Translations under genes and position numbers: made by a program
DNA from: Larix kaempferi
Taxonomy: Eukaryota > Streptophyta > Pinopsida > Pinales > Pinaceae
DNA length: 64,000 nt
NCBI GenBank assembly: GCA_027924585.1
Contig: BSBM01001138.1
Span: forward strand, 13,573,001 to 13,637,000
Reading direction: 5' to 3'
The notes under the pieces: generated by a model
The model's input: only the letters and a program-made list of their open reading frames with translations
What the model was told of the DNA's origin: nothing
The model's database searches: none
In this document: in pieces, positions 47,640 to 59,300 of the stretch
Numbering within the stretch: position 1 is the stretch's first letter
Layout of the letters: the number at the start of each line of letters is the position of its first letter

Positions 47640-48330
47640 GCTATTCAAGGAGAGGTTTGCCCCTCGGGAGATTTGATCCCTCTCGGCGCTTAATAGAGAC
47701 TAGGATTTGGATCTAGACTGGTGTTATTAATAGATATAAAATTGATTTTAGTTAGGCTAATAAAGAAATGTGTAAAGGTTTACTTAATTATGTTATTAAT
47801 TGATTTTATATGATCATTTTATATTGATTAATAGTTTTTAATCAATAATATTATTAAAGAAAAAATTTTGGAATTAATATTTTCATTACTAATGTTTATA
47901 TCAATATTATTAAAATTGTTGTGTAACCTATTCTCCCTTCTCTTCCTTTCTTCTTATTATTTTTTATTATTAAGTATGTATTGATAAAATATCTTTTTAA
48001 TATTATATTAGGTTTTAATTTTAACTTTTATAGTATGATATTTAATGTTTATAGGTTTGTTAATTCTATAGTATGATACTTAGTCGCGCCCATACAAATG
48101 CAACTGTGTGCACATCGGCACCAACACACATGGGTGCACTGGTGTTCAAGTGCATGCTTAAAGGAGCTTGGTTTGTAGAAGCGCCCAATGCATCCATGAC
48201 GAGGAGCCACAAGATATCAATGAAAACTGCAACATTACAAGGAGATGAAGGCAACCCGCAGCACAGTAACGATGATGGAAAAATTGGGTCATGATGAATA
48301 TGATGATGATGACGATGGAAATGAAAACCA
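47640..48330. other. No gene; half of a fold-back family member at 47645-47725
   Basis: GGGAGATTTGATCCCTCTCG, CGCTTAATAGAGAC and GGATCTAGACTGG repeat the right half of the 33969-34165 element. The 73-codon frame 48073-48294 has no motif. A GATGATGATGACGATG low-complexity patch lies at about 48300-48360. Confidence 0.45.
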
Positions 48331-49147
48331 TGATGATGGCGATGATTATGAAAATGATGTCCCTAAGTCTTAAAACGATCTCATACCATCAAGGCATGCG
48401 CCTACTCTAACCATGTAAAATTTCAACGCATACAATCACGTTTTGAAGAAATTCCAACATTGGCCCCATTCACTGCTCACTGTGTGACTTTGGTGGATTA
48501 CAATGGTGATGGGCATGTTGGAACACGTTCCATGACATTTCAAGAGAGTTCCGACAAAGATTCTATAGATGGGAATGATGAATGATGACAATGAGACTGC
48601 ATGATGAATGTTGATGCAAACATGGACGATCTCAAATATTATGCATGGACGTCAGGCATCCTTGAGTCTTGAAACCCTCGCATACCTTCAAGGCATGTGT
48701 CTATTCTAACCATGTCAAATTTTGACACATACAAGCACAGTTTGAATAAATTTCATCGTTGGTCCCATTCACTGCTCACCGTGCAGCGTCGATGGATGAC
48801 ATTGGTGATGGGAATGTTGGAAGACATTCCATGACATTTCAAGAGAGTTTCGACAAAGATTTTATAGATGGGAATGAAGAATGATGACAACTGCATAATG
48901 AACATTAATGCAAACGTGGATGATCTCAAATATTATGCAGGGACGTCAGGCATCCTTGAATCTTGAAACCCTCGCATGTTGTCAAGGCATGTGTTTAGTC
49001 TAACCATGTCAAATTTCGACGCATACAAGCAAAATTTGAAGAAATTTCAACGTTATTCTCATTCACTACTCACCGTGCTACGTCGGTGGATGACATTGGT
49101 GATGGGTGTGTTGGAAGTTCCATGACAATTCAAAAGAGTTTTGACAA
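48331..49147. repeat. 297-bp satellite, about 2.7 copies
   Basis: CAAGGCATG starts at 48390, 48689 and 48983 (spacing 299 and 294). Each unit has CTAACCATGT(C/A)AAATTT, CCCATTCACT(G/A)CTCACCGTG, GGTGATGGG and TTCCATGACATTTC in that order. The last copy ends abruptly at about 49147 where the telomere-like tract starts. Confidence 0.88.
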
Positions 49148-49545
49148 AGCCCTAAATCCCCTAACCCATAATCCATTGAACCTTAAAGCCTTAATCCCTA
49201 ATCCATAAACCCTTAAGCCTTAAACCCTTAATCCCTATTCCATTAACACAAAAGCACTTAATCCCTTAACCCATAGGCCATTGACCCTTAAAAACTTAAG
49301 CCCTAATCCCTAATCCCTTAATCCATAAACCCCTATCCCCTAAGAACTTAACATTAATCCCTTAACCCACAATCCCTAAGCCATTAACCATTAAACTACC
49401 TAGCTCGTAAGCGCCAAATCCCTTAGCTCTTGACCCTTAATCCCTTAAACCCTAACCCCTAATCACTTAACCCTTAATACATGCACCCCGAATCCCTAAA
49501 TCCCATAATCCTCAAAGCCCCTATCCACTTAACACCCAACACCCC
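49148..49545. repeat. Degenerate telomere-like tract (CCCTAA/CCTTAA words)
   Basis: Dense CCCTAAATCCC, CCCTTAA, CCATAAACCC and CCTAATCCC words on the plus strand over about 400 bp. They are variants of the plant CCCTAAA telomere repeat without a long perfect run, so this is an interstitial, decayed tract or a look-alike minisatellite. Confidence 0.7.
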
Positions 49546-49618
49546 AAGAAATTAACTATCTATGCACAGTAGGCACTAAATCCAGTTCTAAATAAGGAGC
49601 TAAATTTGACACGAAATC

Positions 49619-51156
49619 TGTTAAATGTATAGCAACAAGAGACATTCTCCAAACCCATCTTGTGCAACCAAGATTGATACTCTCGTATAGAGGTGAACAC
49701 TTTGATTTCCTTCCGTGTAAAAGTTATTCCTCCCGTATAGAGGTAATTGATCAAAGTAATTATGTTGTAAATTCTTGTTGGAAAAGGCTCCGGACTTGTG
49801 TGTCAAGTCATGATTCTTATGTGAACATTTCGTATAAAGGTATCCATGAGATGTACCTCCCATATAGAGATGGACCTTCCGTATAAAGGTCATGCTTTAC
49901 TTGTTAAAAGCATTTAATGTTCTGTGATGTATTATTAACCATGATCACCAATTGCTATTAAGTCTCCTTTAGAGATTAATCACCTCTAAAGTGAATTACT
50001 TTAGCATATGATCATTTGGTCCAGAATAATATACTATGATCACAACATCTGATAATTCTTCTTAGTATAATGTAATCTGATGGATAATTAAAGTTAGCAC
50101 ATATTGACCATGCAGTAAAAGATAAAGAGATAAAGATAAATGCATAGAGAAAAAGAGAATTTGAATTGATCAGGAGATGACTAAGTGAACTCAAATTGTC
50201 AAGCTTCAGTTAAAGCCACAATGTATGCCTCAATTAACTAAAGAAATCACAAAGGTCACTACAAGTAAATCAATTAGCATGATTTCAGTTAATAATAGTT
50301 AACTAAGTGTTAAATAAGAAGGACTAGTTAACTAAAGTGTTTTCACTTTAGTTAAACTTAAAGACGACACTTCAGTAAATCAAGGAGAACTAGAATTGAT
50401 CACTACAATGATGTTATCAAGAAAGAATCAGTTAAAGAGAGTTAACTAAGTGGCAACAAAGAAGATCTAGTTAACTAAGTGTTATTGCATGGTGACACTT
50501 ATGTTAAACTAAAAGACGACACTTGAGTTGTGACACTTGCATGACGACACTTAAGTTAGCCACCTAACTGAGTGGGAGAGCTTTCAGTTAAGAGGCAGTT
50601 CATCCTAAGAGACGGTTCAGTGAGATAAAGCACTGCATGAGAAGTAGGGCACACTTCTTCATGCAAGATTGATACATCCAGTCTAAGGGCAAGTTCATCC
50701 TGAAGTTAGAAGAAGTCGATGCATGAGAAGAATGTATAAATATGTTATACGATATTGATGAACTCAATGTGAAGCGAATTCTCTTCTCCATTGAAGGCAA
50801 GGCGCTTCTCTTTGTGCAAGTTATTGTTCTTGCTTGTTATTGATGTGTTAGACACATTGGAAAACACATCTGATTGATCTCTCTTCTTTATTGCTTATGT
50901 ATCTTCATCAAGAGTGTTTTGGTGATATGTTATCTTCCGAAAGCAATCTTCTATGTTGTAAAAGAAAGCATTCTATGCTATCCATTATATTATACTGAGA
51001 ATATTGTTGGGGTTTTTGTTCTCATAGTTTTGAGGATTTTCCCCAGGGTATATCTTGTGTTATGGATATATGAATTTCATGTGATCGAATTGTCTCATTG
51101 TTTCAAGTTTTGGCATCTAAAATAGTTAAAGATCAAATCTCAACCAAATATTAACA
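49619..51156 (+). mobile_element. Solo LTR (1,538 bp) with exact AAATC target duplication
   Basis: The left end is TGTTAA (49619) and the right end TTAACA (51151-51156), flanked by AAATC at 49614-49618 and 51157-51161. The plus orientation is suggested by a TATA-like TGTATAAATATG at 50733-50744 and a GT-rich U5-like 3' part. The inside holds short repeats of AGTTAACTAAGTG and GACGACACTT (50180-50600) and no coding domain. There is no second LTR, so unequal recombination between two LTRs is the simplest origin. Superfamily not determined. Confidence 0.8.
50733..50744 (+). promoter_or_regulatory. TATA-like element in the solo LTR
   Basis: TGTATAAATATG about 410 bp from the 3' end of the LTR, a plausible U3/R position. 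Confidence 0.4.
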
Positions 51157-51436
51157 AAATCCTTAGCTAAATCCAATGCTAAATAAGGAGCTAAATACAA
51201 CGCTACGTACGGAGCTAAATCCGGTGCTAAATAAGAAGCGATATCTAGAGAAAAATCAGGCGCTAAATTGGGAGCTAATTTCGACGATAATTATGGAGCT
51301 AATTAACACCTACATGTTCTTATGGACGTAAAAAACGCCAAAAATAGCGCCAACGTTTTCTAAAAATGGAGAAAAATACACTAAAACGTTCCCTAGAAGC
51401 AAAAAAAGGAGCAAAAAGGGAAGCTAATCACAGGGA

Positions 51437-52700
51437 TTTGTTGTAGTGAATACAGAGGCAAGACCAAGACAACGTAAACCTCAAACATCCACAAGTAGAT
51501 CAAAATCGATTTTCTTCTCTATTATTCAATGAAGACCTAAAAGTCCTTTTACAATGAGAGAGATCTCTCTTATATAGAGATCCAAAATAAAAATCCCTAG
51601 CATCCTCGTGGGGATGGCTAGGATTAAATCATAACCAACTCATATCAATGGTGGAGAGAGTGTCAATACAGCCACATCGAGCTATCTAAAAGAGGGGGGC
51701 CAATTTCCCTCACACGCCCTAGGAATCTCATGTGATATAAGATGTAACATGAAACATGGATAAATGGGGATGCCTATGGGTCTAAGTCTCCCTAAGGCAC
51801 CCCAAGTACAACATCAAATGATAATCATAACAATAGCATAGTCAAGATAACCACAAAGTCACCCCCATGGAGAAGTCAACTTCCCTAGGTGAGGGAAAAA
51901 TAATATGTAGACCCCAATACGTCACCAATGTTAGTCACTTATGTCAACTCTAAGCTACTAATATAAACAAGAGAGACAAATAGTAGAACCCATATGCAAC
52001 ATGTATACCTACTCAACCATATACCTATCTATGAATGTAACCATGAAGACCAACCTTGACTGCATAGGGGCAAAGGGAATATATCAGCTTCCTAGCTCTA
52101 CTACTCTGACTAAGTGAACCATGACTCAACTAGTACATCTCATGGCCATGCAAGGCTAAAAAATGACAAGGTTATACCGGGGTACTACTCTAGATGCTCT
52201 AAAAATATTGGAAATGTATCTCAACCACTCATGAACAATGACAAAACATGATTCTCATCTCAAGTAATATGGACTAGCTCATGACTATGACATGCTAATA
52301 TACATCATGGTAGCCCAGCTACTATGGATGTGATAACATCTAGCTCCAACTAGGACAAGTACTCTAAGGGAGAGAGTGCTTGAGAACCTTAGAAATATCT
52401 GGTCCATAGCACCCCTCTCATCATCAACAATCCTGCACTTGAATCATCTACACCATCTCCAAATTATACCTATTCCTGCATCATGAAAAAGTCCAACCAA
52501 TCTCTGTAGACCAAATGTCAGTGGGCATATATGTATGATAAAATCTAAACTAAACTAAAATGTTGAAAACAAATGCTAAAGCTAAATAGCATAAAGAAAA
52601 TATCTAATATAATGAAATCAAACACACTCAAACAAGCATGCTGACCAAAAGCAAACCAAACCAAAGAAAAGAACACGATCAAATGAACTTATTCAATTCC
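51437..52700 (-). repeat. Probable gypsy-2 3' LTR and 3' UTR
   Basis: On the minus strand a promoter-like CTATATAAGAGAG (51566-51578) is followed by TTCATTGAATAATAGAG, the style of plant LTR U3-R. It lies just downstream of the gypsy-2 coding remnant on the same strand. The distal end is probably near 51437 (TGTTGTAGTGAATACAG on plus). The proximal boundary and polypurine tract were not found, and the partner LTR would lie beyond the window. Confidence 0.4.
51566..51578 (-). promoter_or_regulatory. TATA-like element of the probable gypsy-2 LTR
   Basis: CTATATAAGAGAG on the minus strand, followed about 40-50 bp on by GTCTTCATTGAATAATAGAG. Confidence 0.45.
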
Positions 52701-52762
52701 TATTGCTCAAATGAACTTATTCAATTCCTATCCTACGATATGGGAATACCACCATTGTTAGT

Positions 52763-54389
52763 TCATGCCAAGGACATTCTCCCGTAGGTGAGTGTCATGA
52801 ATGGGGACATAGAACCAATACCCATCCTCAGGGACAAATAATACAATCGACCATCAAAGCGTTCCACTTTGAAGGGACCAACCCACAAGTCATCTTGTCC
52901 CCGTGATATGTTATGATAAGCGTGATTTTGTAAGACGAATTTGTCTCCATAAGTAAATCTCCTTTGATTTACTATCGAAGGAATGACATGTATGTCGCGG
53001 ACAAAAGACAAGGGCACATTTGCATTCCCTTGTGGAACAGAATACTCACCTCTACAGTCATTAATAGGTGCAACATTATCGAACCCGATAGGTCCTCCAT
53101 CAAGCAGGAGGGTAATCTTCCCAATCAATACCTTAAAGGTCTCATTTCTCTCAGTGGACTCATTATTAATCTCTCTGGCCCATGGTTTTTTGGCATCTCT
53201 TTGAATTTCGTTTACAGTCCATAAATTTCCAAAACTCTATCCAAATCGGTATTAAGGTGAGAAGGTGTGGGTGATGTGTCATGTCACATACTACATCCTT
53301 CTCCTGAAGGGATAGGCATAGAATAATGAGACATATCAATATGAGGGCTCGCGGTAGATTCTCACCATGACACCATCAGAATTAGGTATAGTAGCATATG
53401 ACAAGTCCATCTTAAGGTGTCCTCCTAATCAGATAGACCACTTCCTATAGAGTAACATCCCATAAACAGGAAGCAAATTGATCACCACTACATCCATGAG
53501 TGTGGATATATAAGGGCATGAAAAAAGATCTGCCCTCAAATTTTGAATCAATCTGAAAACCTGCATTTTCCTTGAATCTATTCCACACACATTTCCATAT
53601 GGCCTTGTAATCTCAAGTCCCATAGCCTGCATCACTTGCAAAGGCATCACATTCATGGCGGCTCCGGATTCAAGCATGCAATTATGTAGCAAGAGCTCGC
53701 TTATGTGGAGTGTGAGATAAAAGGGATGATGACCCCCATTCTTCCTTTCATAGAGGGTTTTATGAATGCTAATAGGGGGATCCTCTTCATCTTCTATTGA
53801 TGCGTTTGGACACTTTCTTTGCTAAGCCCAAAAATGCTCTCAAAGAATTCAATTACTTGTTCCTTAACAAATGGGACTTTAACTATCTCTGTTAATGGGA
53901 TGTTCTGCATCATTTTGTCTAGCTGCCTTTCTATGTTAATGTTTAGGCCATAATCAAAAGGGGTTCGGTTTAGCTCGTTCCCTTCACTATGTTGATGTTC
54001 ATTTCTTCTTTCAATAAAAGGAGGTTTCCTTAAGCCACCCTTGCGTCTCTGATAAATCTGGACTTGAGCCTTTCCCAACTCTTGGGTTTGCTCTATAGCA
54101 CACTCAGGGTTGTTGTGACTAGGGAGTTCCTAATTGTCTTCTTCTCCAATCAACAAGATACGCCCAAATTCATCATCATACTTAAACTCTTCAACTAAGT
54201 TGATCTTTTTGGGTGTATCTTGGGCATCCTCATCATGGGAAAGATAGTCAGGATCTTCTTCTTTAAGCTCATCCGACTAGTTGATTTCTCTAGGGTCAGG
54301 TGATGTTTGGCCCACGAGGTTTCTTCTAATTTCTTTAGTCATGGGTCTTTTATGTGGATTCCAATATGGTTTATGTTGGTAATCAAGCC
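52763..54389 (-). pseudogene. Ty3/gypsy remnant with protease and C-terminus only (gypsy-2)
   Basis: Minus strand, 5' to 3'. An acidic gag-pol linker comes first (SDELKEEDPDYLSHDEDAQD and VEEFKYDDEFG at about 54130-54290). Then RTPFDYGLNINIERQLDKMM and IPLTEIVKVPFVKEQVIEFF (53794-54078). The protease (53429-53720) has MLESGAAMNVMPLQVM, the active-site Asp replaced by Glu, then RPYGNVCGIDSRKMQV and LMDVVVINLLPVYGMLL. After GGHLKMDLSYATIP, the text jumps to the polyprotein C-terminus (52763-53060): GDKFVLQNHAYHNISRGQDD and LWVGPFKVERFDGRLYYL. RT, RNase H and integrase are missing, removed by one deletion at roughly 53060-53330. The copia-2 insertion cuts its 5' part at 54390. Confidence 0.8.
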
Positions 54390-54727
54390 TGTAAAAATAA
54401 TAATAAACAATAATAATAATGGACAAATAAACATTCAACACAGAGTTTTAACGTGGTAAAACCCCAAAACTTGGGGAAATATCCACCCGGCAAAGTATTG
54501 ATATCTTATTCCTCTCAATAACGAAGATTACACATAAGGAATTCCTCTATCCATACATTCTCCTTGGTTACCTTTACTCCTCTCCAAAACTACATATAAA
54601 TACATGGGAGAAGGAGTTACGTATATGAGCGAACTGCCACCCGTTAGAGAAACTACGAACCAATCAACGGTTACAAGAAACCACCTTAGTTATGGTTAAT
54701 TGTTAATTAGTTGTCACAATTTTAACA
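54390..54727 (-). repeat. copia-2 3' LTR (338 bp)
   Basis: Begins TGTTAAAATTGTGAC and ends TTTTTACA on the minus strand. The polypurine tract AAGGTGGAGA (minus, 54729-54738) sits next to it. A TATTTATATG box (minus) at about 54593-54602 is a plausible TATA. The 5' partner LTR is not in this window. Confidence 0.85.
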
Positions 54728-54776
54728 ATCTCCACCTTGACAACAAATTATCTAATACTTTGCCGGAAACTATTCA

Positions 54777-56319
54777 TCACTTCTTTTTCAAACCAACAAA
54801 AGCCACACACCATCGTAGCTTCTCTAACAACACTGGTTTTGTAAACATATTTGCAGAATTTTCTTGAGTATGAGCCTTTTTCAGATCTACTCCACCTTCA
54901 CTAATGGCTTGTCTTACAAAATTATACTTTACATCAATATGTTTAGTCTTACTATGATAAACAGGATTTGTAGCCAAATGTATAGCACTTTGGCTATCAC
55001 AGAAAACAGGCACACTGTTCTGCAACCTTCCAATTTCTTCAAGTAGACCTTTCAGCCAAATTGCCTCTTTGCAAGCATGTGAGGTAGCAATGTATTCAGC
55101 CTCCGTAGTGGATAAAGCAACTGTTTCTTGAAGCTTTGACATCCAACTTATAGCTCCACCTGCAAGAGTAAAAACATATCTAGAAGTAGACCTTCTCTTG
55201 TCCAAATCACTTGCAAAATCTGAATCAACAAAACTGCATATAGAATCACTGTTATTATTAAAAGTGATACAATAGTCACTTGTGCCTCTTAGATAACGAA
55301 GCACCCATTTCACTACATTACAATGTTCTTTTCCCGGATTTGCCATGTATTTACTAACAACACCTACTGCATGTGAAATATTAGGTCTAGTACACACCAT
55401 TGCATAGATTAAACATCCTACTACATTGGCATATGGAACACGAGACATATAATCCTTTTCTTAGTCATTACTAGGACATAAACATGAAGAAAGCTTAAAA
55501 TGGGAAGCCAACGAAACATTCACAGGTTTTACCTTATTCATTCTGAATCTTACAAGTATTTTCTCAACATACTTCTCCTGTGAAAAACTAAGCTTACCAT
55601 TTCTTCTGTCTCTGTGTATTTCAATACCCAAAATTTGTTTTGCAGCTCCAAGATCTTTCATATCAAACGTCCTAGCCATCTGAGCCTTCAACCTGTCAAT
55701 CTCGTTCATGCTTTTACTCACAATAAGCATATCGTCAACATACTAAGATAATGAATATGCCATCCAACCTTTTGAAGTACAAACAATGATCATACTCACT
55801 TCTAGTATAACCGTGGCTCGCCATGAAATAATCAAACTTCTTGTACCATTGCCTGGGTGACTGTTTCAGGCCATACAATGATTTTTTGAGCTTGCAAACT
55901 AATTTTCCTTTACAATGCTGCACAAAACCCTCTGGTTGTTCCATAAAAATCTCCTCATCTAAATCTCCGTGTAAAAATGCAGTTTTAACATCTAGTTGCT
56001 CTAACTCCAAATCAAGCAATGCATCAATTGCTAATACAATACGAATAGATACAAGCTTAACAACTGGTGAAAACATCTCATGATAATCAACACCTTCCAT
56101 CTGAGAATACCCTTTTGCGACCAATCTGGCTTTGTATCTTTCAATCTTACCATCAATACCTTTCTTCAACTTGAAAACCCACTTACATCCAACAAATTTT
56201 CTATCTTTGGGAAGTTCAACCAAATTCCATGTCTCATTCTTGTTCAAAGAATCCATTTCTTCGTCCATAGCCATCTTCCATTTAGCATTGTCAACACAAT
56301 CAATGGCTTCCTGAAAACA
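54777..56319 (-). pseudogene. copia-2 reverse transcriptase and RNase H
   Basis: The RT starts after the insertion with EAIDCVDNAKWKMAMDEEM and has KARLVAKGYSQMEGVDYHEM, LDVKTAFLHGDLDEEIFMEQ and KSLYGLKQSPRQWYKKFDYF. The catalytic YVDDMLIVS lies at about 55715-55742, but a one-base insertion at about 55742 puts it in another frame from the fingers domain (55735-56274). RT continues to 55461 and meets a TAA, then RNase H (54777-55448) in the same frame: DSDFASDLDKRRSTSRYVF, ALSTTEAEYIAT, FCDSQSAIHLAT and SANMFTKPV. All four RNase H acidic positions are visible. Confidence 0.92.
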
Positions 56320-56324
56320 AGAAG

Positions 56325-59300
56325 TGTCACCTACCCAAATTCTGAAAATATTATTTTATTGGCAAAATACTTTATGTTAAATTTTAATTACAAATTTTTG
56401 TAATTATGACCAAGTTTGGTCAAAGATGAATGTAATTACTGATTATTATTATTTAATAAATTAAAGTAGGAGACAAACACCCAAGGGAACTGTTAAATGA
56501 GTGTTCACTGACCCACTAGGAGGAATGGAAGTTGTTAGAAGGCATGGGACAGATGGCAGCAATTGCACTTCACCACTAGTTGTTGGTTATGGGACAACTA
56601 CCCCTAAAATTGTGGCATTATCCCCCAGGTGGTGGGAGTGAGCAGGCAGCTCATTAAATGACCAGTTAACCCCTAAAAGGCCTAGGCAGCCTACATAAGG
56701 CAAATTCGAATTGAGCAGGCAGCTCTTACAATATTTTCTGCAGAAATATTCCTCAAGTGCATCAGGTGATCACTAAGAGATTCAAATAGGGAGGCTATGT
56801 GAGAGTGCAACTGTAAGTCTGCAAATTATTCTGAGAAGGAGAACCAGAGGTGCTGGTGCAGGTTCCTTTGACTGCTAAGTCTTTAAGACTGGATAACTAT
56901 TGCTACTACAAGTTGAGGTCCTAACCTTCTAAGTTTCTTCCTCTTGTGGTTCAGTGAATAGGCTCGGGGGTCCTAAGGCAAGTAACTTGGCTGTCTTCAG
57001 GAATTGGTTGGGTGGAACAGGTTCCTTGGGCTGTTTGTTTCCCTACACTTAACCAGGTTTCATTGTCCCTACTTTGTTTATAGCTTAATGTTTATGCTTA
57101 GTCAAGCTCTGTTTTGTAAAAGAATTTATTTTATTTTTTGATCTATGTTTAATTCTGAATGATAAAGCTTAGTTAAAGATCTGATTAGATAACCATCTCT
57201 ATATTTTTCCCCATGATGTTCTCTGCATAGTACTCTAGTATAGAGAAGCAAATTAATGATAGATGAGAGATAGGCAGATCGCCATTGATTGGATAAATGA
57301 TTTCAATAAGTGTTCTGTTTAAAATTATGTCATATGTTTAAACACAGTAAAACATTATAGTATAGCACAAATTGCAGCATAGAATTCATGTAAATAATAA
57401 TTGAAAGAAAAACACAGTATGCTTCTGACAGTTCCATATATTTCTCTTGTCTCTATTCATTTAAGATAGCAAGCAAATGCAATGAAAATTAAACATTTCA
57501 TGATTTTCCAAGTAATAGTATTTTCAGGAATTATAGCAGCTGCAAGAACTAATCACTATATAGATTTATTGTCATTATACATATTTTATTTCTTCACTAA
57601 TTTCCTGCTTTGATTTCAAGTATCGAATATTTATTACAGTAGTATAAAAACCTAATACACTACAAACCCTAATTCTGTATACACACATCATAATTTCTAT
57701 CTCAAGTCTTCTATGACAAACTGTAGACATTATTCAGAGAATGATAACATTATGACTTATTAAACCCTAGTCATCACTTTCTAGAACCATACTATCTTTT
57801 ATATATGGTAAGTTTACTATCTAAGAATTATCTAACAGTTAGCCGAAGGCACAATTACATATTCATGTCTAAACATTAGCTCACAATCCCTAGCATTACA
57901 CATATACATTATCGAAATTATGATTACAAAGATTTAGTCTTGGGTACAAAGCTCGGCACAAGCCCGATAGAAATCGTAAGCTACAGGTAGAGTATCCTTC
58001 GTAAAAACAAAACTAGAGTATGGAGGCATATCTATTTCGACATCTTTTAACAATCAACCATTTTCATCTATTTCCAAATAAGATTATCAACAACGAGAAC
58101 AAAACACAGACATACAATTTTTAAGTCATGCAAATTATAAATTTCGGCCCAAGACAACTATTGTTGCTTGGCATCACCGTAACCAGTTTTCAAACAGTCA
58201 TCTCTTATTTAAATATAACTTTCCATTGAAAAGAAAACGAACCATAGTTTACAAGTGCAAAAAGAACCCTCGATTCTAGATTTCCATTCAAACATATAAC
58301 AAAGAAGTACATTACGACCTTACAAGGTTCCCAATAATACATAGAGTTGCCCTTGACATTTTAACAATAAACCGAGACCGTGGAACCACGAAACTACACA
58401 GGGTTTTACCCTGAACTTAACAACTCACGGTATAGAGACCAACTCAAATCAGTTCCAACGCTACAATAAAAACAATACTGAGTCGAGCATCAAATACAAG
58501 ACTGAGGATCAGCCTCTTACAGAATAATGTCAAAACAAAACAAGTTTAAACTTCTTTTCAGCCATCACTGATACAAGTCGAAGATTTCCAACTCTCGGCA
58601 CATAGAAAAACACATCAAAGGCACCTACGAGGCTTTGCAAGAACCACCGGAGCTTACCAGGAAGCAGTAGTAGCTTTCCTTTCCCAAAACCATTGCTTAG
58701 AAACCTTCCAACAAAGAGGGTACCTGCAAAGTTACACATCGAGGGGTTAAAAATAAGAAGATACAAGAAAAAATTTAAGCAAAACAGTATTTTGTTATTA
58801 TCGTAAACATTACCTTCTAATCGAAGCTCGGGTCATTGGCACACCACACCAACAGAAGAACAACGAAGTATGGTAGCAACATCAGTAACCGCAATTTCAA
58901 AACCCTGAAGACGATTTCAGAAAGAAAATCCAAACCCCAATACAAAACCACTCTCAACAGCTGACAGAAACCACATTTCGTATTACTGTATCGTGGCTCT
59001 ATGGCAAGGAGCTAAGCCTGCAACTATTAAAGAAATTACATCTCACAAGTCACAGGATCGAAACCATGGAAGGGAATTTCCTTCGACCCTACAATTTGGC
59101 AGTCTGTCGGCCTCAACTCAACGTAACAATGAAAGACCGAGAAACTTGCTACCACTACATACAAGAAGGTTAGGGTTACACAAATCAACGATCAATATCT
59201 GGTGTGATCAACGGGTAATAAAGGTGCCAACAATGCTACGTTGAAAGCCGAGCAGCATCGCATTAACATCTCATTAATTACTTCAACCACGAAGTGGCCA

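Larger units (their letters stand above)
49570..51310. repeat. GCTAAAT minisatellite split by an insertion
   Basis: Left part 49570-49618 (CACTAAATCCAG, AATAAGGAGCTAAAT) and right part 51162-51310 (GCTAAATCCAATGC, TAAATAAGGAGCTAAAT, CGGAGCTAAATCCGG) belong to one short tandem repeat. The solo LTR at 49619-51156 separates them. Confidence 0.75.
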
